Shown here piece after piece: positions 1 to 8,864 of a stretch of 37,081 nucleotides of DNA. The position numbers and the translations under genes are program-made. Origin of the DNA: a bacterium (GTDB lineage: Bacteria; Joyebacterota; Joyebacteria; Joyebacterales; Joyebacteraceae); contig JALGVN010000007.1 in the NCBI GenBank assembly GCA_025774645.1, positions 1 to 37,081 of the forward strand, in the 5' to 3' direction. The notes under the pieces are model-generated. The model ran no database searches. It was not told the DNA's origin and saw only the letters and a program-made list of their open reading frames with translations. How positions within the stretch are numbered: the stretch's first letter is position 1; each line of letters starts with the position of its first letter.

Positions 1-24
1 CGCTCCGCGGGGACGCGGGATCGA

Positions 25-1391
25 ATGGAGAGGGTTCGAATCACCGACATGGCGGCGGCACTCGGAATACCCAGGGGCAACCTGCCCGACGGCGCGGTCG
101 GCGGTGTCTCGACCGACTCGCGGACGATCGCGGCGGGCGAGCTCTTCGTAGCGATCCGGGGCGAGCGCTTCGACGGCCACGACCACGTCGACGAGGCGTT
201 CCTCCAGGGCGCGGCGGCGGCGCTCGTCGCTCGCGACGCCAGGCTCGAGGCGGAGGGCCGCGCGCTTCTCAAGGTGGGCGACACGCTGGACGCCTTCCAG
301 GAGCTCGCCGGGTGGTATCGCCGCCGGTTCGAACTCAAGGTCGTCGGAGTGACCGGAACGGAAAGACCACGACGAAGGACATGGCCGCCGCCGTGCTCGA
401 AACGAGCATGCGGACCGCGAAGACCGCAGGGAACTACAACAACCACATCGGGGTTCCCCTTACGCTCTTCCGTCTCACGCGCGAGCACGGCGCGGCGGTC
501 GTGGAGATCGGCATGAACCACCCCGGCGAGATCACCCGCCTCGCCGGGATCGCGAGGCCACAGACGGCGGTCATCACGAACGTCGCCGAGGCGCACATGG
601 AGACGATGGGAACCGTCGAGGCGATCGCGGAGGCGAAGGGCGAGATCCTCGACGTCCTTCCTTCCGACGGAGTCGCCATCCTGAACGCCGATGACCCGAT
701 GGTGATGGCGCAGAAGCACCGGGCGCCCTTCAGGGTCGTGACGTTCGGAACCTCCGGAGCGGCGGACGTGAGGGCCGTTGACATCGAGGAGTCCGACGGA
801 CGAGTGCGGTTCGGGGTCGTCGGGGCCGGCGGGGAGCCGGTTCGGGTCGAGCTTCCGATCCCGGGCGCTCACAACGTCTCGAACGCGCTCGCGGCGATCG
901 CGGTCGGCCGGGTGCTCGGCGTGACGACGGAGGACGCCGCCCGCGGGCTCTCGTCGTTCGAGCCTTCGCCGATGAGGATGAAGGTCCTCCGGGCGGGTTC
1001 CTGGACCGTTCTCAACGACGCATACAACTGCAACCCCGGATCGCTCACTGCCGCGCTTCGGACCCTGGTCGACATCGGCCGGGGCCGGACGACGGCGGCG
1101 GCGCTCGGGGACATGCTCGAGCTTGGACGCCGGAGCGAGGCAGCGCACCGCGAGGTGGGAGCCGCGGCAGCATCGCTCGGCGTGGACTATCTGTTCCTCT
1201 TCGGCCGGGAGGTCGGGGCGCTTCGCGACGGCGCGCTCGACGCCGGGATGGACGCGGAGAGGATCAGCGTGTTCGAAGACAAGGCCGCGCTCGCGCGGGC
1301 GCTCAGTGAGCGTCTCGGTGACGACGCGGTCCTTCTCGTGAAGGGGTCGCGCGGAATGCGTATGGAGGAAGTGGTTGAGTTGCTGACGTAG
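25..1391 (+). CDS. murF: UDP-MurNAc-tripeptide:D-Ala-D-Ala ligase MurF, interrupted by a frameshift
   Basis: MurF adds D-Ala-D-Ala to UDP-MurNAc-tripeptide, the last cytoplasmic Mur ligase step. The first frame (25 to about 360) encodes the N-terminal substrate domain with the typical STDSRTIAAGELFVAI stretch and runs into VVGVTGT, the start of the P-loop. The second frame (about 357 to 1391) resumes with NGKTTTKDMAAAVLE, then GNYNNHIGVP, EIGMNHPGEI, the GAHNVSNALAAIA segment and the NDAYNCNP motif of the C-terminal domain. Joined, they give a normal MurF of about 455 residues. The break is explained by loss of one AACG copy from an AACGAACG tandem, exactly in the ATP-binding loop. Left alone, the first frame would stop at 516. 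Since MurF is normally essential, either the base call or assembly is wrong, or the strain has another solution. The start is the ATG at 25. The family assignment is secure; the intactness is not. Confidence 0.9.
351..365 (+). other. Frameshift site in murF (4-base deletion at an AACG tandem)
   Basis: The sequence reads GACCGGAACGGAAAGACC. The homologous P-loop of murD (2977-3000) reads ACCGGAACGAACGGCAAGACG. Restoring one AACG unit after position 360 gives Thr-Gly-Thr-Asn-Gly-Lys-Thr-Thr-Thr and rejoins the two murF frames exactly. A single-unit contraction of a 4-base tandem repeat is the simplest account. It could be real slippage or a consensus error. Confidence 0.85.
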
Positions 1392-1450
1392 GAGGCGCCC
1401 GCCTCCGAGTCGGCGGGAGTTCATTCTCCCCATCGGAAGGGCTGTTAACC

Positions 1451-2533
1451 ATGTTGTATCATCTCTTATACCCCTTAAGGGACCTCGTTTCTGCCTTCAA
1501 TGTCTTCCGGTATATTACCTTCCGATCGGCGTACGCGGCGGTAACAGCCCTGCTCATAAGCTTCCTCCTCGGCCCCATCTTCCTGCGGATGCTCCGAAAG
1601 CACCGGATCACCGACGGCGTGAGGGAGTTCGCGCCGGAGTCCCACGCGGCCAAGGCGGGTACGCCCACGATGGGCGGCCTGCTCATCGTCGTGGCGACGG
1701 TCGTCCCGACGCTCCTGTGGGCGCGCCTGGACAACGACTTCGTCTGGATCATGATCATCGCGACCCTCTGGCTCGCGCTCGTCGGGTTCACCGACGACTT
1801 CCTCAAGGTCGTGAAGAAGCGGCGGAAGGGGCTCGTCGCCCGGTACAAGCTCACCGGACAGCTGGCCCTCGGACTTCTGATCGGCCTCTTCATCTACCTG
1901 ACGCAGCTCGTCCCGAACCCGACCGGCGTGGAGGTGCCGTTTCTCAAGGACGCCATCTTCTCGCTCGGGGCGGCCTACGTCGTGTTCGTCATGATCGTCA
2001 TCACGGCCAGCTCGAACGCCGTGAACCTGACCGACGGACTCGACGGTCTCGCCATCGGGCTCACGATCTTCTGCGGGATCGCCTTCGCCGCCATGAGCTA
2101 CATGGTCGGGCACGTGAAACTGGCGGACTACCTGAACATCCCCTACATCGCGGGGGTGGGGGAGCTCACGGTCTACTGCTCGGCGCTCGTCGGGGCCGGG
2201 CTCGGGTTCCTGTGGTTCAACGCGCACCCCGCGGAGATGTTCATGGGCGACACGGGAGCGCTCGCGGTCGGCGGCGCCCTCGGCACCCTCGCGGTCCTCA
2301 TCAAGAAGGAGGTCTGGCTCGTGATCGCCGGCGGCGTCTTCGTCATTGTTGCCGCGTCGGTCATCATCCAGATCGCCTCGGTGAAGCTCCGGGGGAAACG
2401 CGTGTTCCTCATGTCACCCTTGCACCACCACTTCCAGAAAAAGGGGTGGGAGGAGAGCAAGATCGTCGTGCGTTTCTGGATCGTCGGGGCGCTGTTCGCG
2501 CTCATCGCGCTCTCGACGCTCAAGATGCAGTAA
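1451..2533 (+). CDS. mraY: Phospho-MurNAc-pentapeptide transferase MraY
   Basis: MraY transfers phospho-MurNAc-pentapeptide from UDP to undecaprenyl phosphate, forming lipid I at the inner membrane. The 360-residue length is typical. Around ten hydrophobic helices are visible. Family motifs are present: GTPTMGG (70-76), TDDFLK (114-119, with the Asp pair), NLTDGLDGL (192-200), HPAEMFMGDTGAL (259-271, catalytic Asp267) and SPLHHHFQKKGW (322-333, the His triad). The ATG at 1451 is preceded by GGAAGG ten bases upstream. The 59-base gap after murF begins with a small hairpin (1391-1406, GGAGGC/GCCTCC) that overlaps the murF stop codon and is not followed by a T tract, so it is unlikely to terminate transcription. 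No key residue is missing. Confidence 0.98.
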   Translation: MLYHLLYPLRDLVSAFNVFRYITFRSAYAAVTALLISFLLGPIFLRMLRKHRITDGVREFAPESHAAKAGTPTMGGLLIVVATVVPTLLWARLDNDFVWIMIIATLWLALVGFTDDFLKVVKKRRKGLVARYKLTGQLALGLLIGLFIYLTQLVPNPTGVEVPFLKDAIFSLGAAYVVFVMIVITASSNAVNLTDGLDGLAIGLTIFCGIAFAAMSYMVGHVKLADYLNIPYIAGVGELTVYCSALVGAGLGFLWFNAHPAEMFMGDTGALAVGGALGTLAVLIKKEVWLVIAGGVFVIVAASVIIQIASVKLRGKRVFLMSPLHHHFQKKGWEESKIVVRFWIVGALFALIALSTLKMQ

Positions 2534-2621
2534 AGGCAGGAGAGCAACATGAAGGCAGGTTGGGCAGACGAGAGAGCGTTCAAGAGGAGAGGTTCCACAC
2601 GGAGAGGATGGCTGAGGTTCC

Positions 2622-3998
2622 TTGACAGCGAGGGCGGTTACATCCGTACAGGGGAAGAGGGTTCTCGTGGTCGGTCTCGCAAGAAGCGGACTGGCGGCGA
2701 TCGAGCTCCTTCTGGATTCTGGAGCTTCTGTCGTGGCCGCAGATCTGAGAGCCGAAAGCGCTCTCGGTCTCGATGCGGCCGCGCTCAGGCGGCGAGGAGT
2801 GGAGCTCGTTCTGGGTGAGCAGAGCCCGTCGCTCCTCGAGGGCGTCGACCTCGTCGTGATCTCGCCTGGCGTGCCGCTCGACACTCCGATCCCCACCGCG
2901 GCCAGGGAACGCGGGCTGCCGATGATCGGGGAACTCGAGCTCGCCTACCGGGCTTCCGAAGGGACGTGGCTGGCAGTGACCGGAACGAACGGCAAGACGA
3001 CGACGACCGCCCTTTTGGCCGAGCTCGCGAGGGCGACCGGGAAGCCGGTAACCGTCGCGGGGAACATCGGTCTCGCGGCGAGTTCCGAGGTGCGCGGCGT
3101 CCCGCCGGAGGGGCTCGTGGTGGCAGAGGTCAGTAGCTTCCAGCTCGACACGGCCGACGAGTTCCGGCCCCACGTGGCGGTGCTTCTGAACATCACCGAG
3201 GACCACCTCGACCGCTACGACTCGTTCGATCACTACGCGGAATCCAAACGGCGGATCTTCATGAACCAGACGGCGGACGACTACGCGGTCCTGAATGTCG
3301 ACGACCCGAGGGTCGCGTCGTTCGCCGACGGGATCGGAGCGAAGGTGATCCCGGTGAGCACCGAGCGGGAGGTTCCCGGTGGCGTGTTCGTGCGCGCCGG
3401 CACGATCGTGTCCGGGGTGGGCGGCGCCGAAGAGGAGATCGTCGAGGCGAAGGACCTGGGCATCCCCGGTCCGCACAACCTGGCGAACGCTCTGGCGGCC
3501 GTGGCGGCCGCCGCCGTGGTCGGCGTCGGCGCCTCGGAAGCGGCGGATGTTCTGAAGACCTTCGCGCCGCTCGAGCACAGACTCGAGCCGGTGGCGGAGA
3601 TAGACGGGGTCCTCTACGTCAACGACTCGAAGGCGACGAACGTCGACGCCGTCGGGTTCGCGCTCAGGAGCTACGACGCCCCGATCGTTCTCGTCGCCGG
3701 AGGGCGCGAGAAGGACACGGACTTCTCTCCGCTCGCCGAGCCGATCGCGGACCACGTGAGGCACCTCATTCTGATCGGTGAGGCGGCCGACAAGATGGAG
3801 CTCGCGTTCGCAGGCGCGGCGCCGGTCTCCCGGGCCGGCTCGCTCCACGAGGCGGTGGCCATGGCCGGGAACGCGGCCGCGCCCGGCGACGTCGTGCTCC
3901 TCTCGCCGGCGTGCGCCAGCTTCGACATGTTCGACGACTTCGAGGACCGTGGCAGGAAGTTCAAGGAGGAGGTAGCGCGGCTCGGACCGCGCTCCTGA
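2622..3998 (+). CDS. murD: UDP-MurNAc-L-alanine:D-glutamate ligase MurD
   Basis: MurD adds D-Glu to UDP-MurNAc-L-Ala in the cytoplasm. The protein has 458 residues, normal for the family. An N-terminal Rossmann-like stretch (GKRVLVVGLARSGLAA, 11-26) is followed by the P-loop GTNGKTTT (121-128), SSFQL (171-175), NITEDHLDRY (190-199), the NDSKATN motif and the C-terminal SPACASFDMFDDFEDRG signature. The start is a TTG at 2622. An in-frame stop lies at 2613-2615, so nothing longer is possible, and the next start would remove the nucleotide-fold strand. GAGG at 2614-2617 serves as a close ribosome-binding site. The 88-base gap after mraY contains a well-placed AGGAGAG and ATG at 2549 that open a different frame; see the rejected items. 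Confidence 0.96.
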   Translation: MTARAVTSVQGKRVLVVGLARSGLAAIELLLDSGASVVAADLRAESALGLDAAALRRRGVELVLGEQSPSLLEGVDLVVISPGVPLDTPIPTAARERGLPMIGELELAYRASEGTWLAVTGTNGKTTTTALLAELARATGKPVTVAGNIGLAASSEVRGVPPEGLVVAEVSSFQLDTADEFRPHVAVLLNITEDHLDRYDSFDHYAESKRRIFMNQTADDYAVLNVDDPRVASFADGIGAKVIPVSTEREVPGGVFVRAGTIVSGVGGAEEEIVEAKDLGIPGPHNLANALAAVAAAAVVGVGASEAADVLKTFAPLEHRLEPVAEIDGVLYVNDSKATNVDAVGFALRSYDAPIVLVAGGREKDTDFSPLAEPIADHVRHLILIGEAADKMELAFAGAAPVSRAGSLHEAVAMAGNAAAPGDVVLLSPACASFDMFDDFEDRGRKFKEEVARLGPRS

Positions 3999-4074
3999 AG
4001 GACGGGGAAGCGCTGCCGGGAGGGCGGACTGCGCACCGTCTTCCCGGCGCCGCCCCGGCACCGGAGGAGGAAGC

Positions 4075-5262
4075 GTGAGGCAGGTCGTACGCTGTGACAG
4101 GGCTCTCATCTGGACGACGCTTCTGCTCGTGCTGGTCGGGCTCGTCACGGTCTACTCGGCGAGCGCGGACATCGCGGCGCGGCACTTCGGTGGGAGCCAG
4201 GTCTTCCTCAAGCGGACGGCGTGGCGGGCGACGCTCGGGCTCGTCGCGATGGCGTTCGGCTACCTCATCGACTACCGCTCCTACCGGAAGTACGCGAAGA
4301 AGGCGATCCTGGTCGCGATCGGGCTCCTCATCCTCACGCTCCTCTTCGGCGAGAACGTCCGGGGCATGAGGGCGTCGCTCATGATGATCCAGCCGGGGGA
4401 GATCGCGAAGCTCGCGCTCGTGGTCTACCTGGCCGACGTGCTCGCGAGGAGGCAGGATGAGCTCTACGACCTCCGGCGCGGGCTCCTGCCCAGGCTGGGC
4501 CTGGTCGGGGCGGTCGTCCTGCTCATCCTGTTCCAGCCGGACTTCGGGAACGCGCTCGCGGTCGTGATGCTCTCGCTCGTGATGCTCTTCCTTGGAGGCG
4601 CGAAGCTCCGTCACATCGCGGGACTCGTGGCGATCGCGGTGCCTGCGGCGTGGCTCGCCGCGAAGAAGGTCCCGCACATCGCGGAGAGGTGGGCGGTCTG
4701 GCGCGCGACGTACGATCTCACGCTCGACGGTCTCGACACGCGCGGAGCGGCCTACCAGATCTACCAGTCGCTCGTTGCGCTCGGGTCCGGCGGGCTCGCG
4801 GGACGCGGGATCGGCGGAAGCCTCCAGCGCTCGTTCATCCCCGATCCCTACACCGACTTCGCGTTCTCGATCTGGGGGGAGGAGCTGGGGTTCCTGGGCG
4901 CGCTCGGACTCGTCACGCTCTTCGCGTTCCTCATGGTGCGCGGCTTGAGGATCGCGATGCGGGCGGACGATCTCTACGGCACGATCCTCGCGGCCGGACT
5001 GACGGCGATGGTGACGACGTACGCGTTCATCAACATCGCCGTGGCGACCGCGACCGTCCCGACGACGGGGCTTCCGCTCCCGTTCGTGAGTTACGGGGGG
5101 TCGTCGCTCATCGTCAACATGGGAGCCATGGGCATCCTCCTGGACATGTCGAAGCGCGCCGTGCTCGACGGCGGAGCGAAGTCGAGACCGGAGGAGCTCG
5201 CGCGCAGCTGGGGAAGGGCACCCGGCGGACGCAGATCGGGCACGAGAAGGAAGAGGTCGTGA
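4075..5262 (+). CDS. ftsW: SEDS-family lipid II polymerase FtsW
   Basis: FtsW is the septal SEDS peptidoglycan glycosyltransferase that works with a class B penicillin-binding protein. The 395-residue protein is strongly hydrophobic, with about ten membrane segments. Motifs seen: QPGEIAKLAL (106-115, usually QPSExxKLA), FQPDFGNAL (153-161), DPYTDFAFSIWGEELG (257-272, with the conserved catalytic-type Asp261) and SYGGSS near the C terminus. The segment between RG (96-97) and QPGE is about four residues shorter than the usual NGARRW-x-x-LG form and lacks its Trp. The tail after the last helix is Arg/Lys-rich. The GTG start at 4075 has GGAGGAGGAAG just upstream. Position between murD and murG favours FtsW over RodA. 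Its stop overlaps the murG start. Confidence 0.94.
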   Translation: MRQVVRCDRALIWTTLLLVLVGLVTVYSASADIAARHFGGSQVFLKRTAWRATLGLVAMAFGYLIDYRSYRKYAKKAILVAIGLLILTLLFGENVRGMRASLMMIQPGEIAKLALVVYLADVLARRQDELYDLRRGLLPRLGLVGAVVLLILFQPDFGNALAVVMLSLVMLFLGGAKLRHIAGLVAIAVPAAWLAAKKVPHIAERWAVWRATYDLTLDGLDTRGAAYQIYQSLVALGSGGLAGRGIGGSLQRSFIPDPYTDFAFSIWGEELGFLGALGLVTLFAFLMVRGLRIAMRADDLYGTILAAGLTAMVTTYAFINIAVATATVPTTGLPLPFVSYGGSSLIVNMGAMGILLDMSKRAVLDGGAKSRPEELARSWGRAPGGRRSGTRRKRS

Positions 5263-6446
5263 GGATCATGATTGCAGGCGGTGGAACCGGCGGACACATC
5301 TTCCCAGGCCTCGCGATCGCGGAGGCGGTTGAGCGTCTGCGCCCCGACACACAGGTTTTCTTCGCGGGGCGGAGGGGTTCGATCGAGGAGAGAGTCGTCT
5401 CGAGGACCGGGCGGCCCTTTCTCGCGGTTCCGTCGATGGGCTTGAGACGGAAGGCCGACGTGCGGAACCTGGCGATGCCGTTCGTCGTCGCCGGCGGTTA
5501 CGCGAAGGCTCTCGCCGTCCTCTCCGGAAGGAAGCCCGACGTCGCTGTCGGGACCGGCGGGTTCATCAGCCTGCCGCCGATCGCGGCGGCCCTGACGCTC
5601 CGGGTGCCTACGCTCCTGCAGGAACAGAACTCGCACCCGGGGCTCGCGACGCGGGTCCTGTCGCGCTGGGTGGACGCCGTCCACGTGACGTTCGAGGACA
5701 CCAAGGACCACCTCCCGCACGCGCGGGCGATCGAGGTCTCGGGTAACCCGGTCAGAAGCGGGCTCGCCCTGACCGACCGCGCCGAGGCGCGGGAGAGTCT
5801 CGGGCTCTCGCCCGAGGCCCCGGTCATCCTCGCGTTCGGGGGAAGCAGAGGCGCAGTGAGGATCAACGAAGCGATCAAGGCGGCGCTCCCGCGGCTCAGG
5901 GAACTCGGTGCGGAGTTCATCCTCCAGACCGGGAGCGGGGGCGTCGCCGACATGCAGGACGCCGCCGAGGCCGCAGGGTCACGTGCCGTCGTCCGGCCCT
6001 TCTTCGACGACATGGGTCCGGCCTACGCGGCCAGCGACCTCGTTGTATCGCGCGCGGGGGCGACGACGATCGCGGAGCTGGCCCTTCTCGGGAAGCCGTC
6101 GATCCTCGTCCCGTACCCGTACGCAACGGAGGACCATCAGACGAAGAACGCGCGCGAGATGGAACGCGCGGGGGCGGCCGTCGTCATCCCCGACGGAGAG
6201 CTCACCGGGGAGACGCTTGCCGGCCTGATCGTGGAGCTTCTTTCGAACCGTCACCAGCTCGCGGCTGCGGCGGAGGCTGCCGGAACGCTTGCGCGGCCCG
6301 ATGCGGCTGACCGGGTCGCGCAGGCCGTTCTGGTTCTTGCGGGCGCGGCGGAGCACGCGGCGAACGGTGGCGCGTCGGGCGGTTCCCATGGCATCGGGGC
6401 CGCCGGTGGCGCGGGGAACTCGATCGAGGAGGGACGGTCGTCGTGA
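5259..6446 (+). CDS. murG: UDP-GlcNAc:lipid I GlcNAc transferase MurG
   Basis: MurG adds GlcNAc to lipid I to make lipid II at the cytoplasmic face of the membrane. Evidence is the N-terminal MIAGGGTGGHIFPGLAIA loop, VGTGGFISLPP, QEQNSHPGLA, FGGSRGAVRIN (usually GGSQGA), SRAGATTIAEL and PYATEDHQTKNA, the UDP-GlcNAc-binding signature. The start chosen is the GTG at 5259, which overlaps the ftsW stop as GTGA and gives the family-typical beginning MRIMIAGGGTGG. The product is 395 residues, about 35 more than usual. The excess is a C-terminal Gly/Ala-rich tail (roughly 360-395) with no recognisable fold. The murG stop in turn overlaps the murC GTG by the same GTGA arrangement, so ftsW-murG-murC are probably translationally coupled. 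Confidence 0.96.
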   Translation: MRIMIAGGGTGGHIFPGLAIAEAVERLRPDTQVFFAGRRGSIEERVVSRTGRPFLAVPSMGLRRKADVRNLAMPFVVAGGYAKALAVLSGRKPDVAVGTGGFISLPPIAAALTLRVPTLLQEQNSHPGLATRVLSRWVDAVHVTFEDTKDHLPHARAIEVSGNPVRSGLALTDRAEARESLGLSPEAPVILAFGGSRGAVRINEAIKAALPRLRELGAEFILQTGSGGVADMQDAAEAAGSRAVVRPFFDDMGPAYAASDLVVSRAGATTIAELALLGKPSILVPYPYATEDHQTKNAREMERAGAAVVIPDGELTGETLAGLIVELLSNRHQLAAAAEAAGTLARPDAADRVAQAVLVLAGAAEHAANGGASGGSHGIGAAGGAGNSIEEGRSS

Positions 6447-7840
6447 CGATGTTCGGACGGGTCAAGCACGTGCACCTCGTGGGGATCGGCGGCGCCGGCA
6501 TGAGCGGGATCGCCGAGGTCCTCGTCAACCTCGGGTTCGTGATCTCCGGCTCGGACCTTCGCCGGACCGAGACGACCGAGCGCCTGGAGCAGCTCGGTGG
6601 CCGGATAGCTCTGGGTCACGATCCCGGGAACATCGAGGGCGCCGACGTCGTCGTCGTGTCGACGGCCGTCTCGGCCGACAACCCGGAGGTCGTCGCGGCC
6701 CGCGAGCGCATGGTCCCGGTGATCCCGAGGGTCGAGATGCTCGCCGAGCTCATGCGCATGAAGTACTCGGTCGCGGTGGGGGGCACGCACGGGAAGACGA
6801 CGACCACGTCGCTCATCTCGGCGGTGCTCTCGGCGGGCGGCCTGGACCCGACGGTCGTCGTCGGGGGGAAGATCCAGTCGTTCGGGACCGGGGCGCGCCT
6901 CGGTGCAAGCGAGTACATGGTCGCCGAGGCGGACGAGAGCGACGGTTCGTTCCTGAAGCTCTCGCCGACGATCGCGGTCGTGACGACCGTGGACGAGGAG
7001 CACCTCGACTACTGGTCGGGCCTCGAGGAGATCAAGGGCGCGTTCATCCACTTCGCGAACAGCGTCCCGTTCTACGGGTGCTCGGTCGTCTGCCTCGACC
7101 AGAGGAACATCCAGTCGATCATCGGCGACATCGATCGACGGGTTGTCAGCTACGGTCTCGCGAGCCAGGCCGACGTCCAGGCCCACGTGATCGACTCGCG
7201 GGGCGACACGACGGCCTTCAGCGTGGAGGCCGCGGGATTCGAGCTCGGCCAGATGGAGATCAAGATGCCGGGCCTGCACAACGTGTACAACTCTCTTGCC
7301 GCGGTCGCGGTCGGCCTCGAACTGGGCGTCAGCTTCAAGGACATAGCAGGCGCGCTGTGGAAGTTCGAGGGGATCGCGAGGCGGTTCGAGATCAAAGGGG
7401 AGGTCAACGATGTGCTTGTTCTGGATGACTACGGACACCACCCGGCCGAAATTAAAGCAACGCTCTCCGCGGCGGCGGCGCGTTGGAACAGGCGTCTCGT
7501 CGTCCTGTTCCAGCCTCACCGCTACACGCGCACTCAGAAGCTCGCCGAGGAGTTCGGGCGGAGTTTCTATGATGCTACCGTCCTGCTCGTCACGGGGATC
7601 TACGCGGCGAGCGAAGAGCCGATCGAAGGAATAACAGGCGCCACCCTGGTGGAAGCCGCGAGGCGGCACGGCCACAGGAACGCGGAGTACGTCGAGCAGA
7701 TGGACGCGCTGTACGAGCGCGCGATGGGCGTCATCGAGCCCGGGGACATCGTGCTGACCCTGGGCGCGGGCGACATCTACACGGTCGGCGAGAGGATCCT
7801 CTCGACCCTCCAGCGGAGGGAAGACGAGGCGCACAACTGA
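6443..7840 (+). CDS. murC: UDP-MurNAc:L-alanine ligase MurC
   Basis: MurC joins L-Ala to UDP-MurNAc, the first peptide-forming step. The 465-residue protein has the N-terminal HLVGIGGAGMSGIAEVL loop (11-27), the P-loop GTHGKTTT (114-121; His rather than Asn is the MurC hallmark), EADESDGSFLKL, a TTVDEEHLDYW segment for Mg/ATP and LDDYGHHPAEIKATL, which is characteristic of MurC. Start: the GTG at 6443 lies 8 bases after AGGAGGGA and overlaps the murG stop. The ATG at 6449 is a possible alternative and would shorten the protein by two residues only. All catalytic motifs look intact. An 82-base gap separates it from murB. Confidence 0.97.
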   Translation: MTMFGRVKHVHLVGIGGAGMSGIAEVLVNLGFVISGSDLRRTETTERLEQLGGRIALGHDPGNIEGADVVVVSTAVSADNPEVVAARERMVPVIPRVEMLAELMRMKYSVAVGGTHGKTTTTSLISAVLSAGGLDPTVVVGGKIQSFGTGARLGASEYMVAEADESDGSFLKLSPTIAVVTTVDEEHLDYWSGLEEIKGAFIHFANSVPFYGCSVVCLDQRNIQSIIGDIDRRVVSYGLASQADVQAHVIDSRGDTTAFSVEAAGFELGQMEIKMPGLHNVYNSLAAVAVGLELGVSFKDIAGALWKFEGIARRFEIKGEVNDVLVLDDYGHHPAEIKATLSAAAARWNRRLVVLFQPHRYTRTQKLAEEFGRSFYDATVLLVTGIYAASEEPIEGITGATLVEAARRHGHRNAEYVEQMDALYERAMGVIEPGDIVLTLGAGDIYTVGERILSTLQRREDEAHN

Positions 7841-7922
7841 GTCGCTGCCGGGTCCCGGGCGGGGCCGTGACGCCGGTCGCTCCGGACGACCGCGGCGGGT
7901 GGAACGAACCACGGAGAGTTCG

Positions 7923-8840
7923 ATGCAGATCGACCGCAGGATCATAGACGAGCTGTCGGGCCTGGCGCCCGAGGCGGTCCGCGAGGACGAGCCGATGGCG
8001 AAGCACACGTCGTTCGGCCTCGGCGGACCCGTCGACGTCTTCGTCGAGCCCGCGGACGAGGGCGCCTTCATGGACGCCGCGGCGTTCCTCGCCGACGAGG
8101 GAGTCCCGACGATGATCATGGGCCGGGGCACGAACATCCTCGTCCGGAGCGGTGGTCTCGAGGGGGCGGTCCTGTGCGCGAAGAACGCGTTCTCCGAGGT
8201 CGCCCGGACGGAGGAAGGACTGCAGTCGGGGAGCGGCGTGGCTCTGTCGAAGGTCCTCACGCTCTGTTCGGAAGAGGGACTCACGGGTCTCGAGGGACTC
8301 GCCGGCATTCCCGGGAGCGTCGGCGGGGCGGTGAAGACGAACGCCGGCAGCTTCGGCGACACGATCGGCGGTCGGCTGGCCGAGATCGTTACCTTCCAGC
8401 CCGGGAAGAGCGCGGTCGTGGTGCCCGCGGATGAACTCGCGATCGAGTACAGGCGCACGCAGCTCCCCGAGGGCGCCGTCGTGTCGCTCGTGAGGCTCCG
8501 ACTCGAGGAGGCGCCTCCGGAGGACGTGGAGCGGCGCCGACAGGAGACGCTGGAGAAAAAGTGGAGGTCCCAGCCGACGGGCATGCGAAGCGCCGGCTGC
8601 ATCTTCAGGAACCCGCCCGGAGGATCGGCCGGGAGGATGATCGACGAGATCGGCCTCAAGGGAACACGGGTCGGCGGGGCCGTGGTCTCGGACCTTCACG
8701 CCGGGTTCATTCTGAACGACCGCGGGGCCACCGCCGACGAGGTCGAGGAGCTGATCTCCATCGTGCGCTCCCGTGTGCTCGAGGGGACGGGCATCGAGCT
8801 CGTCCTCGAGATCGAGGTCGTGGGCAGGCGCTCCCACTGA
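7923..8840 (+). CDS. murB: UDP-N-acetylenolpyruvoylglucosamine reductase MurB
   Basis: MurB is the FAD- and NADPH-dependent reductase that makes UDP-MurNAc. The product has 305 residues. FAD-binding motifs are HTSFGLGGP (28-36), MGRGTNILVRSGG (66-78) and GIPGSVGGAVKTNAGSFG (128-145). IEYRRT (175-180) carries the Tyr-Arg pair, and SAGCIFRNPPGG (223-234) is the proton-donor loop. The proton-donor position, commonly Ser, is Cys226 here; a Cys at this place should still work as a proton donor and may be a lineage variant. The short C-terminal region without the extra Tyr loop fits the type II class. The ATG at 7923 has GGAGAG 7 bases upstream. An in-frame GTG at 7899 would add 8 residues and has no ribosome-binding site. 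Confidence 0.96.
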   Translation: MQIDRRIIDELSGLAPEAVREDEPMAKHTSFGLGGPVDVFVEPADEGAFMDAAAFLADEGVPTMIMGRGTNILVRSGGLEGAVLCAKNAFSEVARTEEGLQSGSGVALSKVLTLCSEEGLTGLEGLAGIPGSVGGAVKTNAGSFGDTIGGRLAEIVTFQPGKSAVVVPADELAIEYRRTQLPEGAVVSLVRLRLEEAPPEDVERRRQETLEKKWRSQPTGMRSAGCIFRNPPGGSAGRMIDEIGLKGTRVGGAVVSDLHAGFILNDRGATADEVEELISIVRSRVLEGTGIELVLEIEVVGRRSH

Positions 8841-8864
8841 GACGTGCGAGCTGGAGGGGGACCG

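Noticed and set aside
2549-2818. An 89-codon open frame with a good AGGAGAG before its ATG, between mraY and murD
   Set aside because: About two thirds overlap murD in another frame, the product is Arg/Gly/Ser-rich like other out-of-frame translations, and no family is recognised. At most it is a short leader peptide that couples translation to murD.
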